A program made the translations under genes and the position numbers. Of a stretch of DNA of 10,057 bases, positions 8,587 through 10,057 are shown one piece after another. Source of the DNA: Planctomycetota bacterium (GTDB taxonomy: Bacteria; Planctomycetota; Phycisphaerae; Phycisphaerales; SM1A02); assembly GCA_009924765.1 (NCBI GenBank), contig RFQW01000034.1, forward strand, positions 1 to 10,057, written 5' to 3'. Under the pieces are notes generated by a model. It made no database searches. It saw only the letters and a list, made by a program, of their open reading frames with translations, and was not told the origin of the DNA. Numbering within the stretch: the first letter of the stretch is position 1; each line of letters begins with the position of its first letter.

Positions 8587-8601
8587 GTGATTCTGAATCA
8601 C
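8587..8601. promoter_or_regulatory. Perfect 7-1-7 palindrome GTGATTCTGAATCAC, possible operator
   Basis: GTGATTC and GAATCAC are exact inverted copies around one T. The site is AT-rich against a GC-rich background, sits between the divergent ppdK and pabB genes and directly abuts the candidate ppdK -10 box. This is the usual shape and place for a dimeric regulator's binding site; the regulator is unknown. Confidence 0.45.
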
Positions 8602-8635
8602 GCCGAAAAAGCGGCGGGATCGTCGGGCTGCGCCG

Positions 8636-8641
8636 TAGCAT
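8636..8641 (+). promoter_or_regulatory. Candidate -10 box of pabB (TAGCAT), leaderless type
   Basis: TAGCAT fits TAnnnT and ends 6 bases before the pabB ATG at 8648, with no Shine-Dalgarno. No convincing -35 is seen. The same arrangement occurs before nadC, the HIT gene and the first lipoprotein gene. Confidence 0.45.
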
Positions 8642-8647
8642 GCGGCC

Positions 8648-9958
8648 ATGCCGTCCCACGCCCTTTCGTGGCGCCTGACACCGCTCGAAGCCATGGCCCG
8701 CTGGCCGGCTTCGGTGCCATTGGGGGCGCTGGTGTCGGGCGACGATTCGCCGTGGAGTCGCTGGAGCGTGCTGGCCGTTCCCGGTGCGTGGCAGTCGCTG
8801 CCCGCGGGCGTCACGCGCACCGCATGCATCGACTGGCTGCGGCAGCGCACGCAAGGCGCCCGCGACGGCGACACGCCCTTCGATGGCGCATGGCTGCTGC
8901 AGCTTGGCTACGAACTGGGCGCGTCACTGGAGCCCGCCACCAACGCGGCGGCTCGCGGCAACGATGCGTGGCCACTGGCGCAGGCCGCCCCGGTGCGTGT
9001 GGCTGCGGTGCACGATGCACAGACCGGTACCTGGATGCGCGTCGGGAACGCGCCCGACGCATGGCCAGCGATCGAGGCCGCGATGGCTCGGCCCGCGCAT
9101 GCAGGCTCCTTCGCGCTGGACACCCTGCAGGCCTCCAGCACCGACGATGACTATGCCTCGCTGGTCACCCGCACGCGCGAATACATCCGCGCGGGCGACC
9201 TGTTCCAGGCCAACGTGGCACGCCTGTGGGAAGGCGACGGCCACGGCGATGCGCGCGCATTCGCGCTGGCGGCGCTGGGCCACAGCCATGCGCGCTACGG
9301 AGCGTGGCTGGAAACGCCCGCCGGCTGCGTGGCGAGCATGAGCCCGGAACTCTTCCTGCACGCCGAGCGCGATGGCAGCGTGATCACACGGCCCATCAAG
9401 GGCACGCGCCCCGCCGATGCCGACACGAACGAGTTCATGCACAGCACCAAGGACGCGGCCGAGCTGCACATGATCGTGGACCTGATGCGCAACGATCTGT
9501 CGCGCGCCTGCGAACCCGGCAGCGTGCGCGTGCTCGAGGCGCGCGCCGCCGAACCGCACGCCACCGTGCTGCACGGCGTGGCGCAGATCCATGGCACGCT
9601 GCGCCGCGACCGCGATCTGGCCGACCTGATCGCCGCCACCTTCCCGCCGGGATCGATCACCGGTGCGCCCAAGGTGCGTGCCATGCAGGTGATCCGCGAG
9701 CTGGAGGGCTTCGACCGCGGGCCGTTCTACGGCGCCATCGGACTGCTTGGAGGCGACGGATCCCTGTCGCTCAACGTGGCCATCCGCACCGCCACGCTGC
9801 AACGGCAGGGCACCGCGTGGCGCGTGCGCTACGCCGCCGGCTGCGGCATCGTGAGCGATTCCGATCCAGCCGAGGAAGTGCGCGAGACGCACGCCAAGGC
9901 CGCGGTGCTGCACCGCGCCGCCGATGCGCTGCGATCAGCGACCGCCCTGACCCGGTGA
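8648..9958 (+). CDS. pabB: Aminodeoxychorismate synthase component I (chorismate-binding, PabB)
   Basis: A 436-residue chorismate-utilising enzyme that, with a glutamine amidotransferase partner (PabA, not in this window), makes 4-amino-4-deoxychorismate for folate. The C-terminal chorismate-binding domain is complete: RAGDLFQANVAR at 181-192, RPIKGTRP at 248-255, ELHMIVDLMRNDLSR at 272-286, FPPGSITGAPK at 332-342, GAIGLL, SLNVAIRT and the closing CGIVSDSDPAEEVRET at 399-414. Lys251 in PIKGTRP distinguishes PabB from anthranilate synthase TrpE, which has Ala (PIAGTRP). No aminotransferase-IV lyase or amidotransferase domain is fused. The first 160 residues are less conserved, as is usual. The ATG has no ribosome site but a TAGCAT box 6 bases ahead. 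The gene's last 24 bases overlap the opposing RNase R-like gene. Confidence 0.93.
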   Translation: MPSHALSWRLTPLEAMARWPASVPLGALVSGDDSPWSRWSVLAVPGAWQSLPAGVTRTACIDWLRQRTQGARDGDTPFDGAWLLQLGYELGASLEPATNAAARGNDAWPLAQAAPVRVAAVHDAQTGTWMRVGNAPDAWPAIEAAMARPAHAGSFALDTLQASSTDDDYASLVTRTREYIRAGDLFQANVARLWEGDGHGDARAFALAALGHSHARYGAWLETPAGCVASMSPELFLHAERDGSVITRPIKGTRPADADTNEFMHSTKDAAELHMIVDLMRNDLSRACEPGSVRVLEARAAEPHATVLHGVAQIHGTLRRDRDLADLIAATFPPGSITGAPKVRAMQVIRELEGFDRGPFYGAIGLLGGDGSLSLNVAIRTATLQRQGTAWRVRYAAGCGIVSDSDPAEEVRETHAKAAVLHRAADALRSATALTR

Positions 9959-10057
9959 GCCGTGCGCGGCGCCGCCGCTGGCGCCCGAACTCCAGCGACC
10001 GAAGTCGATGAAGCCGCGCTCCACATCCACGGAGAGCAGTTCCACATGGATCTGGTC
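9935..10057 (-). CDS. RNase R-like exoribonuclease, C-terminal end (runs off right edge)
   Basis: Only the last 40 residues are visible, reading DQIHVELLSVDVERGFIDFG and then RWSSGASGGAAHGSPGQGGR before TGA. The pattern D-x-[IV]-x-V-x-[LV]-x-x-V-D-x-E-R-x-x-I-D-F is the end of the S1 RNA-binding domain that closes RNase R/VacB (family 3'-5' exonucleases degrading structured RNA), and the following Gly/Ser/Ala-rich tail is also typical of that protein. Other S1-domain proteins cannot be fully excluded from so short a piece, so I give no symbol. The gene converges on pabB and their 3' ends overlap by 24 bp. Confidence 0.65.
   Translation of the reverse strand, partial: DQIHVELLSVDVERGFIDFGRWSSGASGGAAHGSPGQGGR

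Noticed and set aside
8601..8616. CGCCG-AAAAAG-CGGCG hairpin between ppdK and pabB as a terminator
   Set aside because: Both genes point away from this site, so no transcript needs to end here; 5-bp arms are common by chance in GC-rich DNA.
8648..9958. Anthranilate synthase TrpE as the identity of the chorismate enzyme
   Set aside because: The motif is PIKGTRP with Lys251, typical of PabB, instead of the PIAGTRP of TrpE.

Overview
This is a compact, GC-rich chromosomal segment from a bacterium. It holds ordinary housekeeping genes plus a pair of secreted sugar-binding-type lipoproteins. I see no mobile element, CRISPR array, phage gene, tRNA or rRNA. The mix is compatible with a high-GC, didermal, environmental bacterium: pyruvate phosphate dikinase, a biotin ligase without a DNA-binding domain, CBM9-like lipoproteins, and several genes with no Shine-Dalgarno but a TAnnnT box just before the start codon. 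A planctomycete of the Phycisphaera type is my best guess, but the sequence alone does not prove it.

Left block (1-1943, minus strand): quinolinate phosphoribosyltransferase (nadC), biotin-protein ligase (birA) and a secreted protein cut by the window edge lie head to tail with overlapping ends, as one operon. nadC is broken. A frame change combined with loss of about four conserved residues separates its N-terminal domain from its catalytic barrel, exactly at the domain boundary. A HIT-family nucleotide-binding protein (1987-2400, plus strand) diverges from nadC, with only 43 bp between the two start codons.

Middle block (2407-5572, minus strand): a glutamate-dehydrogenase-family enzyme, in which the position of the catalytic aspartate is glycine, lies downstream of two overlapping paralogous lipoprotein genes with CBM9-like (DOMON-type) beta-sandwich domains.

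Right block: pyruvate phosphate dikinase (ppdK, 5678-8497, minus strand) ends in a 34-bp near-perfect palindrome followed by a short T-run, which is a likely terminator. A 150-bp divergent region with a 7-1-7 palindrome separates it from pabB (8648-9958, plus strand). The last gene, entering from the right edge on the minus strand, is the C-terminus of an RNase R-like exonuclease. It overlaps the 3' end of pabB by 24 bp.

Functionally the genes cover NAD synthesis, biotin attachment, glutamate/2-oxoglutarate exchange, PEP/pyruvate interconversion, folate precursor synthesis and RNA decay. I found no convincing new multi-gene system. The points most worth following are the split or frameshifted nadC, the repeated leaderless-type promoters (including two facing each other exactly 17 bp apart between nadC and the HIT gene), the altered glutamate dehydrogenase active site, and the lipoprotein pair.
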